A DNA stretch of 64,000 nucleotides. Source: Hydrangea macrophylla (Eukaryota > Streptophyta > Magnoliopsida > Cornales > Hydrangeaceae). Below, piece after piece: positions 9,906 to 23,245 of the stretch. The translations under genes and the position numbers were made by a program. The first letter of the stretch is position 1. The number at the start of each line of letters is the position of its first letter. The stretch covers positions 26,475,501-26,539,500 of the forward strand of contig CM066998.1 in the NCBI GenBank assembly GCA_033977485.1, in the 5' to 3' direction. The notes beneath the pieces are model-generated. The model was not told the origin of the DNA. It saw only the letters and a list, made by a program, of their open reading frames with translations, and made no database searches.

Positions 9906-12076
9906 TGTGACACCCCAACCCGCCCCCGCTGGCTAGGACACGTGTAACAAAGCTAACAAGGACCAAAGAGTCAATTTTAACGTTCCAAAAATTAACATTT
10001 TGACTGAAATACCAGGGATAGAATATCTCTTTATCAAACAAAATAATAAAAAGAAATAAAATTAGGTTTTTAAAACCGTCGAATAATGCTTGGGCAGAGT
10101 TTCCCCTATTACAGCACCATTCACCCTGTTTTCATAAACTAAAACATTTTAACCCCTGCTTATTTAAATATTCCAAAACACACCAAAAGTCCAACTATAA
10201 TATATAAACTCTTTCTACTATTTATTTCTAAACATACCTGAAAATATAAACTTTAAGCTTATTACAACCTTATTCAAATCCTCATATAAAAATATATAAA
10301 CAAGTTAGACCCAACCCCGTTATCTCGATCATTTCCTCTCCTCTTTCCGATCTGCACCTGCGGTGGTTATTCAATAACCACAACAGAAAATAAAATTTGT
10401 TTAAGCTTGCGCTTAGTGAATATTCTAATTATGCTATCGGAGTGTGAAATGCAGCATATGTAATATCTAAGCATTCACAACAATAAAAATTAGTCGTTGG
10501 TAAGTCAAGTAACTAATCACCATCGTATTGGACTCCTGATTCCGGGCCTTTCTCACATGTCGTTGCTTTTACAGCACTATCACACACTTTCACGTGACCG
10601 TAGTCAATACGCTGTGGTCCTCACCACTATCCTCTTTTTTCTGAGGATTTTATCATCATCCCCCTTTTCTCTGAGGAATGACGTCCCTTATATACGGGCT
10701 AAATAATGGTGATTATCACTTGACACCCTTTGACCCAAATAAGCATGTTCGCATATCAACATGGCAATACCAACATTTTTGACATGTAGATTCTAGATTA
10801 ACACATGCTTTTATAATATTCCAAGAATTTAAAACTAACAATATCACATAAACAACATTAAACACCCAAATTTTGGGATTAGAGCACTCACCTCTACGAA
10901 TAATCAAATAAGCTTAGAAACCCCGAATTTATCCTAGATCCAGTCCAAATATGAACTTGCAGCTAATCCTACACAATTTTGGTAAACTAAATGTTACCAA
11001 TCCATTTGGGTCACGAAAAATCTATCGATTAAACTGAAAATAAATTATACCATAAGGTTAGACTTACCCCCACGAGTCCAAATATAATTTCTGTTTTGGG
11101 AACGGATATCATACGGTGAAGAGACAACGTCGCAAAGTGGCAAAACCCACCTATCTCCCTTGGTTCTCTCCTGGCCGAACTCACTGCCTCTGCTTTGTTT
11201 TATTTATTTATTTTAACTTAACTAACTAATGTGTATTATATACACAAATATATATTATACACCACGGCCGCCGCCTCCACCTTAGCACACACTGTTCACA
11301 TTTTTTTTCTTTCTTTCTTTTTTTTTTAATGAGTCATATGGAATATTCTTAGGAATATCTCTAACTTAGTTCTATTTCCATTTACAACCCCACATATTCC
11401 TAAGTTCTGTTATAATACCCAAATGAATTATATTATTATCTCAATATCTAAGTGGGTCTATATTTATGTCACATATGGGTCCCAAACGTGGTCCAAAATA
11501 TCATCTGAAGGCACTAATTAGCCTACTAATTATATCATGTGTTCAATTACGCCTTCACAAGGGTACCCAAACTGGTCCCATACATAATCATGAACAATAA
11601 TAAAATATTAAAACACTTAACATTTTATCAATTAAATAATCACATGGCATCAACATGCAATATAATATACACATTTACATTTACATGTTACCATTTGGGT
11701 AATGCTACATGCACATAAAATGTGTACATAAAGTGTGCACATAAAGATCTGATCATTCATTTTGGTGGAGCCCATGCCTACATACATGGGACCCAACAAA
11801 ATGAATGGCCTAGATCTTTATGTGCACACTTTATGTGCACATTTTATGTGCACCAATCATTACTCCTATCATTTAATCACATAAATGCAACCAAATGCAA
11901 TTTATCCAATCTGGACCTCCTGTGGGTCCCGTTTCACATTTGTCCAATTGTGCCATTTATCAAGCACTTATCACATCAGGGTAACTAGACATTACCGAAA
12001 TCATCATATGCAATTATTATATTAATTAATGCATGTAAAATAAATAGTACCTCCATTTTCGGGTACGGGTATTATA
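9906..12076 (-). repeat. 3' LTR of the non-coding gypsy element (2171 bp)
   Basis: Plus-strand text begins TGTGACACCCCAACCCG and ends TACGGGTATTATA. It aligns along its length with 16124-18124. It contains a MITE (11697-11866) absent from the other LTR. Position 10365-10379 is a GGTTATTCAATAACC hairpin beside AAGCTTGCGCTTAGTG, a structure shared with other gypsy LTRs here. Confidence 0.8.
11697..11866. mobile_element. Palindromic MITE inside the 3' LTR only
   Basis: Almost the whole 170 bp folds back on itself (GGGTAATGCTACATGCACAT on the left against ATGTGCACCAATCATTACTCC on the right, either side of a CATGCC-CATGGG centre). Flanks TACCATTT (11689-11696) and TATCATTT (11867-11874) look like a duplicated target. 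The sister LTR at about 17922 shows the empty site, so insertion postdates the host element. Confidence 0.75.
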
Positions 12077-15000
12077 TCTCTCCCTCCCTTTTAGGAAGTT
12101 TGTCTCCAAACTTTTCACATTTCACTAATCAAATGGATATAAGCGTTTCTCCTCAAACCTTTACTGATTCATATGCAACAAGAAGATTATAAAAAACATT
12201 GTACCCACTAGTGTGACCGCAATCGCAACTGACTGGTCTCCCAATCTTTTAAATATTTCTCAATTGTCATACTGGAATTTCAACTATACCCTTTTCTGAA
12301 GATAAAACTTCCAGAGTAAATCTCTCCCTATAGTAGTCATTTTCCTCAATCATTCAAAACTCACTTGCCTTTATTATATTTTCCCACCAGATATCAACGG
12401 TATGCTAAAATGTCTCGTAGAACTTCAGTTACATTTCCATTGCTTTTCCAAGATTCCAGAACTTCTTCTTAATCAATAATTTCCTTCTAGGATGACAAGT
12501 GCTAATACCCGCATAATTGCATTCACATATAGGCCGTTTAACCCCAACAGGTCTGCATTTTCAATCAATAAGCACAATCTGATTGGATCAACCTATCAAC
12601 AAATCATTTATATAACAACGGCTAATTCTTGTTGACTTTGGCAATCACGTCATGAAATTTAATACGATAACATTTAACTCGGATTGTCAATAATATCAAT
12701 CACAATAACCACATGAACCTTAATTACTTCTGCTCTTTATACCACATGTTACAAATAATGTTTTACATTTTCCATCTGAAAGCAGCTTTCTCAATATCTT
12801 AGTTGAAACTTTTACCTGATAATACTTAAATGCCAAATCGATCTTTAAGAAGATTCGTGCCCACGTAACTAATTACTAAGTCATCATATGCAATGAAATG
12901 CAATTAGTAGTGTCGCATACCCAATTACTAACGTATTATATACTCAAATCTCATTATATGCTTCAATATTTATTCTGGGACTTATTCCCTTGAGCTATCT
13001 TCACTCAAAGTACATACTTGACCTTGAGATTCTGATACACTTTGCTGTAGAGTAGAGCTCAATCACTTTTCTTTCAATAATTTATCCCAATTCCTAAAGC
13101 AAAAACCCAAATCAATCTTTAAGTCAATTTCCGCTCATCTATCATAGTAATGCTGGTTGACCTCAATTTATTATCATCATTCCTTCGCCAATTTCTGAAA
13201 CAAATTTAGTTTCTAACAAATTTTAAATCTCGACTCAAATCCTTTCTGAGTAGTCAACGTGCACACCAAACTCCCGTTAACCTCTGATTCGAGCACTAAC
13301 AACCATTTTGTCTTCACCTGAATAATATAAAATTTCAAACTGTAGCCATCATTAGTTCCAACTGTCCTCCGTACCATGTACTCAATTGTCGTGCTATATA
13401 TAAATATCCAAGTCACGACAATTAATATAAACTTCTAGCTTGTAAAAATATTACTGTCAAATGCTCAATATAAAAGGAATACCATGGATTATAAATCTTG
13501 TACCAGATAATTCATTTTATGAAATTTTCAATCATATGCGGTATAAATTACTGTTGTATCAACATATAACCCAATCCCAACACAAAACTTTGCAATAATA
13601 ATATCAATGTGATCATAGATCGATTTTCTTGGTTGTTGAGAACTTCACTGTAATCGATATAAGTTTCACAGTGTCGTTGTACAGAAAGAAATCTTCAATA
13701 TATTTTTGTAATAATACTCAGTCAATTCCGTAACTTCAAACTCATATCATCTTCATAAGTCCCAATTGATTAATATCCAACGATACCCACGAAATCTCTA
13801 TCTTTTTAAATCACAAATTCTAGAAGTGCAACTCATCCACCAGATATTCAACATAAGTAAAAAACTTCACAATTCTCAAACTATTCAGATTTGTAGAACT
13901 TACTCGTATTTTAGTTTACGCTGTCTAAGCCCCAATATATAGAAATCGATATACTCATTTGTCCCCTCCTTGTAGCACTTACAATCAATAAACAACTGAT
14001 TTTTGTCGCGATATATATAACTTAAATATGATCCAACACTCTTTAATCTCAAATTTTCTCCTGTTTACCCAAGTATGCAGTGCCCTTTTAGAGGTGTTAA
14101 TTGTATGTAAACAAGATCACTCGTTAATTTTCGACTGTAATCCCAAGCAACAAGTAATAAACTACCACTTTTTTTTTTCCAATGTTAGAATTCTACACCA
14201 TCATATGGATGAAATGCTTTATTGCCCTGTCATACTCACCTTGTAACCAAAAATATCCCAACTCAATTCCCAAATAAATGATGCTTCTTACAACCCATCA
14301 ACCAAAATCACGTATTCGCAACAAATAGTATTAAGAATAGTGCATAGAATATCACAAGATACTTCCAGACCCTTTTCTTTCCAAGGTCGTTTGAAATTTA
14401 TTTAAAAATAATATTCCAATTTAAAACTAAAGTAAAAGTAATGTACTCATCTGAACTTCCTAGCCCAATCGCATTCATTTAAAATCTCTTTCCATAAAAT
14501 TAAGACGTTTACACAACTTTCACATAATCAAAATATTTTTCATTAATAATTCCTTTAAACAATAATTGAAATACCCACATTTAATTTAAAATTATTTTCA
14601 CTAATTTTCCTCTTCTACCCAGTTTAGGTCAAATCCAATAGCTTCCATTAATCAAAATATTTTTAAACACTTCCTGATTCACAATAAATCAGTGCTTTTT
14701 TTTTTCCACAAAAGATAATTTCAAAATATTTTCTATTCATTTAAACATATATAAACTTAATTAATGTCATTCAAATATCCCAGAAATTTCTAATACATTA
14801 TTAGTAGCTAAATCCAAATTCTGAAAGTTTTCAGTGATATGTTAGGATACTTGACAATTGCTACAATGCAGTGCAATAGTCAGATCTCGATTATTTACAT
14901 ATAAAGTACAAAAAAATAATAATAATACTATTACCTGATGCATATGATGGTTGAACAGATCTTGGAGTGGTTAGGATATCAAATTAAACTTGTAAACCCA

Positions 15001-16123
15001 TTCCTGAATTCAGATCTTTGATAGAAATCTCCGATACCCCGTATAGCCAAGCAACCCAATTAGTTATTCGTACAACACAGCTACTTAGTTTTGATCCCAA
15101 TTAACCATATCCTTTACCAGAAAAGAATGATTTACACCCGTAGTGACACCCAATCGATAGAAACACAATTGAAAAGTCTGTTACTTTTAGTTGACCCCAA
15201 ATCTACTCTTCATACTGACACGTTGGAGAACCAATCATTATTCGATAATAATAAAGGCATTCCAATATATAGAAATAAATAAATTTATGTTGAGAGATTC
15301 CTCAATAAAGCCAATATAACCCAAATAGAGTTGAGAGATTCCTCAACAACCCAAGATAACTCAAGATAAATCCTCAAATATCTCATCACCTTGACAAACT
15401 CAATATTTCAACCTCAGTCCCAAGAGAATACATAAAGAGTTCAATAAGTACTCCCAAAGATCATTACCGAATAAATGGGGAAATAAGATATATGAATAAT
15501 ACCATATCTACTCATGATGCCCATATAAATCATAAGAAATTCTGAATTTCCAAACTATAATATTTGAATACTAGAAGACCCACCGTAAATAAAGAAATCC
15601 AGATATTCATTTTCTTGACAGAAAATAAGAAATAATCTTCACAAATAATAATACCCAATAATATTCGGAAAGAAATCCATACCCGCAATTACAACCCAAT
15701 ACTCAATAACCCTTCATCAAGTCGATACCCTTGATAATATAATATCAGCCAAATCTTTCAGGATGACCAACTCAACTCTTAATTTCTGAACCCAAATTCT
15801 ACAAATATTCCCAAACTCGGATTTTTCTTTCTGAATTCTCAATCCCCCTTTCCAACTCAATTATTTCATCATATGGGAAAACAATTCCCCTCTATACTTC
15901 ATTTTTCCATAATGAAGCTTTCAACCATCTTTCCACATATTATAATATGTAGAATGCATGAACATGATATGCATTCTCAACAACATTTAAATCGTATGTT
16001 GTAAACATGTATGAATCTACATGTAGTTGCGTGTCATGATTATCATATGCATGCATTTTTTTTTCGCGTCGTATTCGTCTCTTGTCCCCAAAGGCTCTAA
16101 CCTATTGCTCTGATACCAAAAAT
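12077..16123 (-). other. Internal region of the non-coding gypsy element
   Basis: About 4.0 kb, strongly AT-rich, with stop codons in all frames. No aspartic protease, RT, RNase H or integrase motif was seen on either strand. It is bounded by the PBS on the right and the purine tract on the left. Confidence 0.6.
16107..16118 (-). other. Primer-binding site (initiator tRNA-Met type)
   Basis: TGGTATCAGAGC on the minus strand, 5 nt inside the 5' LTR boundary at 16124. It matches the standard initiator-Met primer site used by many plant LTR elements. Confidence 0.8.
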
Positions 16124-18124
16124 TGTCACACCACAACCCGTCCTCGCGAGTTAGGACACGTGTTACAAAGCCAACAAGGACCAAATAATCATTTTTAACA
16201 TTCCAAAAATTAACATTTTGACTGAAATATCAGGGGTAGAATATCTCTTTATCAAACAAAATAATAAAAAGGAAAAAAAAAAAAGGTTTTTAAAACAGTC
16301 GAATGGTACTTGGGCAGAGTTTCCCCTATTACAGCACCATTCACCATGTTTTCATAAACTAAAACATTTTAACCCCTGCTTATTTAAACATTCCAAAACA
16401 CACCAAAAGTCCAACTTTAATATATAAACTCTTTCTACTATTTATTTCTATACATATCTGAAAATATAAACTTTAAGCTTATTACAACCTTATTTAAATC
16501 CTCACATAAAAATATATAAACAAGTTAGACTTAGCCCCGTTGTCTCGATCATTTCCTCTCCTCTTTCCGATCTGCACCTGCAGTGGTTATTCAATAACCA
16601 CAACAAAAAATAAAAGTTGTTTAAGCTTTCGCTTAGTGAATATTCTAATCATGCTATTGGAGTGTGAAATGCAGCATATGTAATATCTAAGCATTCACAA
16701 CAATAAAAATTAGTCCCTGGTATGTCAAGTAACTAATCACCATCGTATTGGACCCCTGATTCCGGGCCTTTTTCACTTGTCGTTGCTTTTAAAGCGATTT
16801 CACACACTTTCACGTGACCGTAGTCAATACGCTGTGGTCGTCACCACTATCCCTTTTTTTCCTGATGATTTCTTCATCATCCCCTTTTCTCTGTGGAATG
16901 ACGTCCTTTATATACGGACTAAATAATGGTGATTATCACTTGACATCCTTTAACCCAAATAAGCACATAATTAAGCATGTTCACATATCAACATGGCAAT
17001 ACCAACATTTTTTACATGTAGATTCTAGATTAACACATGCTTTTATAAAATTCCAAGAATTAAGCATTTTAAAACTAACAATATCACATAAACAATATTA
17101 AATACCCAAAATTTGGGATTAGAGCACTCACCTCTACGAATAATCAAATAAGCTTAGAAACCCCAGATTTATCCTAGATCCAGTCCAAATATGAACTTAC
17201 AGCTAATCGTACACAATTTTGGTAAACTAAATGTTACCAACCCATTTGAGTCACGAAAAATCTATCGATTAAATTGAAAATAAATTATACCATAAGGTTA
17301 GACTTACCCCCACGAGCCCAAATATAATTTATGTTTTAGGAACGGATATCATACGGTGAAAAGACGACGTCGCAAAGTGGCAAAACCCATCATCTTCCCT
17401 TGGTTCTCTCCTGGCGAACTCACTTTTTTTTTTTAACTTAACTAACTAATGTGTATTATATACAAAAATATATATATTATACACCATGGCCGCCGCCTCC
17501 ACCTTAGCACACACTGTCCACAATTTTTTTTTTCTTTTTTCTTTTTTCTTTTATTTTTTAATGAGTCATATGAAAAATTCTTAGCAACATTCTCTAACTT
17601 AGTTCTATTTTCATTTACATCCCTACATATTCCTAAGTTCTGTTATAACACCCAAACGAATTATATTATTATCTCAATATCTAAGTGGGTCTATATTTAT
17701 GTCACGTATGAGTCCCAAACGTGGTCTAAAATATCATATGAAGGTACTAATTAACCTCCTAATTATATTACGTGTTCTATTACGCCATCACAAGGGTACC
17801 CAAACTGGTCCCATACATAATCATGAACAGTAATAAAATATTAAAACACTTAATATGATTTTATCACATGGCATCAACATGTATTATAATGTACATATTT
17901 ACATTTACATGTCTACCATTTAATCACATAAATGTAACGAAATGCAATTTATCTAATCTGGACCTCCTGTGGGTCCCGTTTCACATTTGTCCAATTGTGC
18001 CCTTTATTAAACACTTATCACATCAGGGTAACTAGACCTTACCTAAATCACCACATGCAATTATTTATATTAATTAATGCATGCAAAATAAATATTACCT
18101 TTATTTTCAGGTACGGGTATTATA
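16124..18124 (-). repeat. 5' LTR of the non-coding gypsy element (2001 bp)
   Basis: Begins TGTCACACCACAACCCG and ends TACGGGTATTATA on the plus strand. It is a direct copy of 9906-12076 with scattered differences and without the MITE. Confidence 0.8.
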
Positions 18125-18799
18125 ACTGTTTTCAATATTTTGATAATTCCTTGAAACATATCTACGTTTTTTCTAAGACTATTGTCGCACCGCGACGGGA
18201 AAAAAAATAGGTTTTTTTTTTTTTAAATATATATATAAGTGTTTTTTTTTTTAAAAAAATGGAAAAGGAGGAATGTGGGAGAAGTATTTTATTATTTTTG
18301 AAAATAGGTCAAGTAGATTTTTCAGAGTCGCCACCTAACTTTGTACGGGTGTTAGGATCCCGATAAAGATACGGAAACATATCTTTATATTTTTACAGTT
18401 TGGGAAAGTGGGCCTATGTTTTTTGACAAGTAAACCAGAGATTTAGAAAGGGGTTCGGGGACTCGGTTATGTCGAGGGAAGGTATTAAGCACCCTCGAAC
18501 ATCCATGACGAAGCATGGTTGCCAAATTGACGATTTTCATGATAACGGGGCATAAAGATAAAAGAATAAGAATTTACAAAAAAAGAAAAAAGATGAAAAG
18601 TTATGGCCGCACCCTTTTGGGGGTTGCATACGTATCTCGGGTTGAGAATCAGGCCAAACGTAGCTCTAACTTGTTATTTATTTTTTTTGAAATTTTTGGT
18701 CACGTTTGACCGTGCTCGTGTGTTATAGTGTTTTTGAAAAGTCGGCGTAGCTAGGACGTCGATCACCGTAATCGAGTCCTAGACTTTAACCTTGATTAT

Positions 18800-19520
18800 G
18801 TGCCGGAAGTAAGGGTCGGTGCCCATTTGAGTCTCGAACATTCAAGTCGTCAACGTAATTAATCGAAATATTCGGTTTTGAAAAGGTTGCCGGAAGTAAG
18901 GGTCGGTGCCCGTTTGAGTCTCGAACATTCAAGTCGTTAACATTATTGAACAACGTAACTAATCGAAATGTTCGGTTTTAGAAAGGATTTGAATACCGGA
19001 AGTAAGGGTCGGTGCCCGTTTTGAATTTGAACATTCATATTATCGGCGTTATTGAACAACGGAATAACTTGAAATGTTCATTTTGAAAGAAAGGTTTTTG
19101 AAAGTTACCGGAAGTAAGGGTCGGCGCCCGTTTTGAGTTGATCTGAGGATTTACAGCATAGTGAATGTGTGATATTTTTTACAGTGATTACGTACATTGA
19201 AAGAGATAGTAAGCACAAAAATATTGACATTAATGAAAGACAAGATATAAGAATGTACAATAAGTAGATCCGGCCTACCGGAAAATCAAGTGAACTAGGA
19301 GCTAGCCAGTTCACAATGGTAAGGGTCAAGTATTGGCGGCGAACCGACAGTAGTTAGAATCAAGTATTGGCGGCGAACCGACCGTAGTTAGAATCAAGTA
19401 TTGGCCAGTAAACTGGCCGTAATTAGAATCAAGTATGTGGCCAATAAACTAACCGTACAAATTGTTAGATCCGGCCTACCGGAAAATCAAGTGAACTAGG
19501 AGCTAGCCAGTTCACAATGG
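18800..19520. repeat. Two tandem-repeat blocks in the Ogre/Tat LTR
   Basis: Four copies of a unit starting CCGGAAGTAAGGGTCGGTGC begin at 18803, 18890, 18996 and 19108. To the right, a 52-bp segment starting GATCCGGCCTACCGG is repeated at about 19267 and 19468, enclosing three to four copies of an AATCAAGTATTGGC-type unit. Confidence 0.75.
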
Positions 19521-20022
19521 AGAGGGTCAAGTATCGGCGGACGAAGCCGACCATATCAGTTTAAGTAAAAAAAATTTATTATTATTATTATTTTTTATTT
19601 ATTACATTTACAGCATATTCGGTATGAAGAATAAAAAGAAAACGACCCTTTACCTTGAGAAAACGGCTCGGAAATAGCTAAACGGGGCCCAAGTTGAATT
19701 TCGGCTTGAAACGGGCCCAAACGGAGGTCACCGGTGAGTCCGGAATGGCCGAAAACCCCGGAAGTGGTATAAACCGGAGCAAAATCGGTTCGGGCAGATT
19801 TCGGGCGGGACCGACCGGCGCCAAACTGGCCGGTTTGAGCAGAAATGAGCTTGAAAATGGAGAAACTGCTTCAAATGATGGAATTTTGCAATTTTGAGCA
19901 CACGGGTGCGTCCGGAATGGCCAAATTAGCTAGGAACAAGTGTCCGTTCGTTGAAATCTGGATCCGGAGTGGAGAAAATTGGGAAAAACCAAAAGTGGGG
20001 CCCAAATGCCACGTCAGCAGGC

Positions 20023-20353
20023 CACGTGTCAGTCAGAGACACGTGGCGCCTTCTGATTGGCAGGTCAAAGCTGACGAGGCGCTGATTGGGTAGCTAACTG
20101 GATGTGCTGACTGGGCAATCAAGTGACACGTGGCAGCGTCTGAGTGGCCAGTCAACATGCTGACGTGGCAGAAATGCCACGTGTCAACCTCTGATTGGTG
20201 CCTGAGTGATGATGTGGCGGTGACGTGGCGAGGACACGTGGCAGATAATGCCACGTGTTAGCCTGTGATTGGGCGGTCAATTCTGACCTGGTGCTGACGT
20301 GGTAGATACGTGGAGGATGACTGGACTGCTGACTCAGCAATCGTGGACACGTG
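20023..20353. promoter_or_regulatory. G-box (CACGTG) array in the Ogre/Tat LTR
   Basis: Seven exact CACGTG sites start at 20023, 20040, 20127, 20178, 20235, 20252 and 20348, most in the context ACACGTGGC or GCCACGTGT, with further TGACGTGGC words and intervening CTGATTGG and GTCAA words. CACGTG is the core bound by plant bZIP and bHLH factors, and ACACGTGGC is an ABRE-like form. In the inferred orientation the array lies downstream of the TATA box at 21011-21020. Confidence 0.65.
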
Positions 20354-21010
20354 GTAGCTTCTGGTTGGTGGGTCAAAGCTGAGTCAGCGCTGACAGGGCA
20401 GCTGCGCGTGGACGTAGCGGTACGGTGGCTGGTGGCGCGTGTGGGCGCATGCAGCGGATTACGGCGGCTTTTGGCGGTGTGTCCGGTGGGTTTTGAATCG
20501 TCCGGAGCAGACGAATGTGGTGGTGGTGGTCCGGTGATCTGAATGTTGCCGTGGACGGCGGCGGAGGCGCCGGAGTGGTGCGGCGGCGCGTGGAAGTTTG
20601 TGGCGGCGCGTGTGGGCTTTCTGGACCTCCTTTGGTGGTTCTGAAAACACAGGTCGATGGGTTTTTTCGATACGAAGCCAATGGTATGGGTGGTGAGACA
20701 CAGAAATGCAGTTTAGGGCTCCGTTTGGGTGTTTTTCAGAATCTGCAATTCCGGTGACCGGTTGGGTGGTTCGGGGCTGATTTCTGGTATTTGGGGGGCT
20801 CCTTAGGATCTGAAACTTTGGGTATTTGTGGGTAAATGATTTACAGAGGTGGTGGTGGTCTTGGTTTTGGGCTTGGAGTGATGGTGGAGATGGTGGTGGT
20901 GATTTTGGGTTTTTGGAAGCTTTGGGGAAGATAACAATGGTGGAGAGATAGAGAGAGCTTCTTTTGAGCTTGGAGAGCTTCCTCCTCCTCAAATGCAGCA
21001 CCCAAGGGTC

Positions 21011-21020
21011 CTATTTATAG
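21011..21020 (-). promoter_or_regulatory. TATA box of the Ogre/Tat LTR
   Basis: CTATAAATAG on the minus strand, about 1.3 kb from the inferred 5' end of the LTR at 22350. Confidence 0.45.
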
Positions 21021-21059
21021 AGGATTTTGGGTTGGGGAGGATCCGGTGCGAACGGGACG

Positions 21060-21910
21060 CATTTCGGATCCCTACAACCCCCGATCTTGGCCGTTCGGTC
21101 TTCCGAAGCTTGTTTTTTTCCATCCGGCCGTCCGATTTGAGCGATTCGAAAATATTTAGTCTTCATTTAGCTTTACCGACAAATCCCCACGGTCGGATCG
21201 GCGATTTCTACTCCCGAGCTCAAAATTGACCGTTTTGCCCCTCCCTATGCTGATCCTGGACTGCAAAATTAGGGTTACTGATATCTCGTGATCCGACCGT
21301 CGGATCTGACTGGTTTGAAGTTCTTTATTCTTGTATCGATATTACCTTCAGCCCCGTATAGTCGGATCGATGATCTCTATGCCCGGGCAACAAAGATGAC
21401 CATTTTGCCCCTCCCTATGCTGATCCTGGATTGTGGAATTAGGGTTACCCATATCTCTTGATCCGACCGTCGGATTTGACCGATTCAAAGTTCTTTGTGC
21501 TTGTATTGAGATTACCTTCAACTCCATACAGTCAGATCGATGATTTCTACTCCCGGGCTCAAAACTGACCGTTTTGCCCCTCTCTATGTTGTCTCTAGAC
21601 TGTACGAATTAGGGTTGCCGATATCTCTTGATCCGACCGTCGGATCTGACCGATTCGAAGTTCTTTCTGCTTGTATCGATATTCTCTTCAAATTTGTACG
21701 GTTGGATCAGTGATTTCTACATCCGGGCTCAAAATCGACCGTTTCGCCCTTCTCTACACTGATCCCCGAATCTTGGTCGCTGATATCTCGTGATCTGACC
21801 GTCGGATCTGACCGATTCAAAGTCCTTTGCGTTTGTATTGACATTCTTTTCAAATCCGTGCGGTTGGATTAGTGATATCTGCGCCTGAGATCAAAATGAC
21901 CATTTTGCCC
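21060..21910. repeat. 170-bp tandem repeat in the Ogre/Tat LTR
   Basis: The marker CGTTTTGCCC-like text recurs at 21231, 21401, 21570, 21740 and 21901 (steps 170, 169, 170, 161). Each unit also has GATCCGACCGTCGGATCTGA, an inverted-repeat word, and ATTAGGGTT. There are about five units, with the leftmost most diverged. Confidence 0.8.
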
Positions 21911-22355
21911 TCTCCTATGCCGATTCTGGACTGTAAAAACCAACAGGCCACCGCTTCTTCCTCTGATTGCCCGTCTGGACCCATTTTCCTTTCCCAGAAG
22001 TCATTTCCATGTTTTCTTTGACTTACGGCCGCTTTGAACTGCCTTCGGTTGCCCCGGTCTTGATTCTGACTCATTTTCTGACCTCCCGGTTAGCCGATTC
22101 GGGACCCGTGCTGAACGACGACCGCCGTTTTGAACTTCCGTATGATTGATGACTCTGAATGACCTAGAATGGCCATTAAAACCCTTGTTGGCATCCCCGA
22201 TGGAATTTTCATCTTTTCCTCGATTTGCGTGCCCGGTGGACCCCCCTGCACGAGTCAGTTCTCTTTTCCTTTTTATTTTTTTATTTTCTTCTTTTTTTGT
22301 ATATTTTTTTTAAAAAAAAAAAAAAAGACGGTAAAAATGGGGTGTCTACAACTAT

Positions 22356-23245
22356 GATTCATTTTTCATGTCTTATGGTATAAATAGTTTTTCAGAAGAG
22401 GAAAAGATGGGTCTTTATGTCAGTCCTAAGATTGGGTAAGGGTAGTCTAGGTATATTTGAATAAACCAAACACTATTCAATAAACGGAAGGGGAATTTGT
22501 TATGACTTATAAATGTTCAGGGGGAAAAGTGTTATACTTCAAACATGAGAGAAGAGAAACATAACTTATCAAGAGAAGAGAAATACATAACTTTTTCTCA
22601 TTTGATTAACTTTCATACGAGAAAAGAAAATAAAGTACTTATGACCAACTTTACTCTTTTATCCTCTATTAGGGATATATGTTAGATGAAATAATAATGT
22701 ATTTGGGCATATTGGTCTTTTACACATTATTTAATTAAATTTCTCTTCTTTTCTCTGTGGAATCTTTCCGATTTGGAAAGAAACAAAAAAAGGGGTATTT
22801 TCTCCCCACTTTCTGTCAATTTTTCTTCTCTTCTCTCTCCACTTAAATTACCAAACGAGATAACTAGAGAGAAAGTGGTCCATTTTCTCTTCTCTTCTTT
22901 TCTCTTTTCTCCATTTCTCTCAATCCAAACGAAGTGTAAATGGTCCGACCCGAGTTGACCCTAAAAGGTCCGACCCGAGTTGACCCTAAAAGGTCCGTAG
23001 GATGGAACTATAATATCATAAACTGTAGGGGGTGGCTGGTGTAATTTGTTCGTCCTTACATAACCATTCGTCTGGATCTGGACGGCGGGTTTCTGTTGAA
23101 TTGAAATTAAAAAAAAAAAAATTTGTTAAAAGAACCAACCACACCACATCACACCACACCACACCATTCCAGAAGACCTAATACCCAGGAAATAAAAGGG
23201 AATTGGTTGAGATGGTTGAATAGTTTGTGAGTATTTGATTTTTGA
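22356..23245 (+). other. Upstream region of the host gene
   Basis: Non-coding host-like DNA between the solo LTR and the start codon at 23246. It contains CT-rich tracts (about 22740-22920), and the unit GGTCCGACCCGAGTTGACCC twice in tandem (about 22942-22990), plausibly promoter and 5' UTR. No unambiguous TATA box was assigned. CACACCACA-type simple repeats lie at about 23140-23165. Confidence 0.4.

Larger units (their letters stand above)
9906..18124 (-). mobile_element. Complete but non-coding gypsy-type LTR element (LARD-like)
   Basis: Two direct LTR copies (9906-12076 and 16124-18124) bound a 4.0 kb internal region. On the minus strand a primer-binding site TGGTATCAGAGC (16118-16107) follows the 16124-18124 LTR, making that the 5' LTR. 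A purine tract (AAAAGGGAGGGAGAGA) precedes the other. Flanks TCTGT (9901-9905) and ACTGT (18125-18129) are an imperfect 5-bp duplication. The LTRs differ by many substitutions and small indels, so the insertion is old. No gag or pol motif was found, so it depended on other elements or has decayed. Confidence 0.8.
18183..22350 (-). mobile_element. Solo LTR of Ogre/Tat type (4168 bp), TSD ACTAT
   Basis: Termini are TGTCGCACCGCGACGGG on the left and ATGGGGTGTCTACA on the right, flanked by perfect ACTAT duplications (18178-18182, 22351-22355). The AGTCGCCACCTAACTTTGTA and GGTTCGGGGACTCGGTTATG blocks near the left end are typical of Ogre/Tat LTRs. Orientation is inferred from the TGTAGACACCCC start on the minus strand and a minus-strand TATA box (CTATAAATAG, 21011-21020). 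It contains several tandem arrays. No internal domain is present, so it is a recombination product. Long frames inside it are not genes. Confidence 0.85.

Noticed and set aside
20459..21001. 180-codon minus-strand frame
   Set aside because: Inside the Ogre/Tat LTR in a GC-rich repeat region. Proline/histidine/arginine-rich translation without domain, overlapped by other frames.
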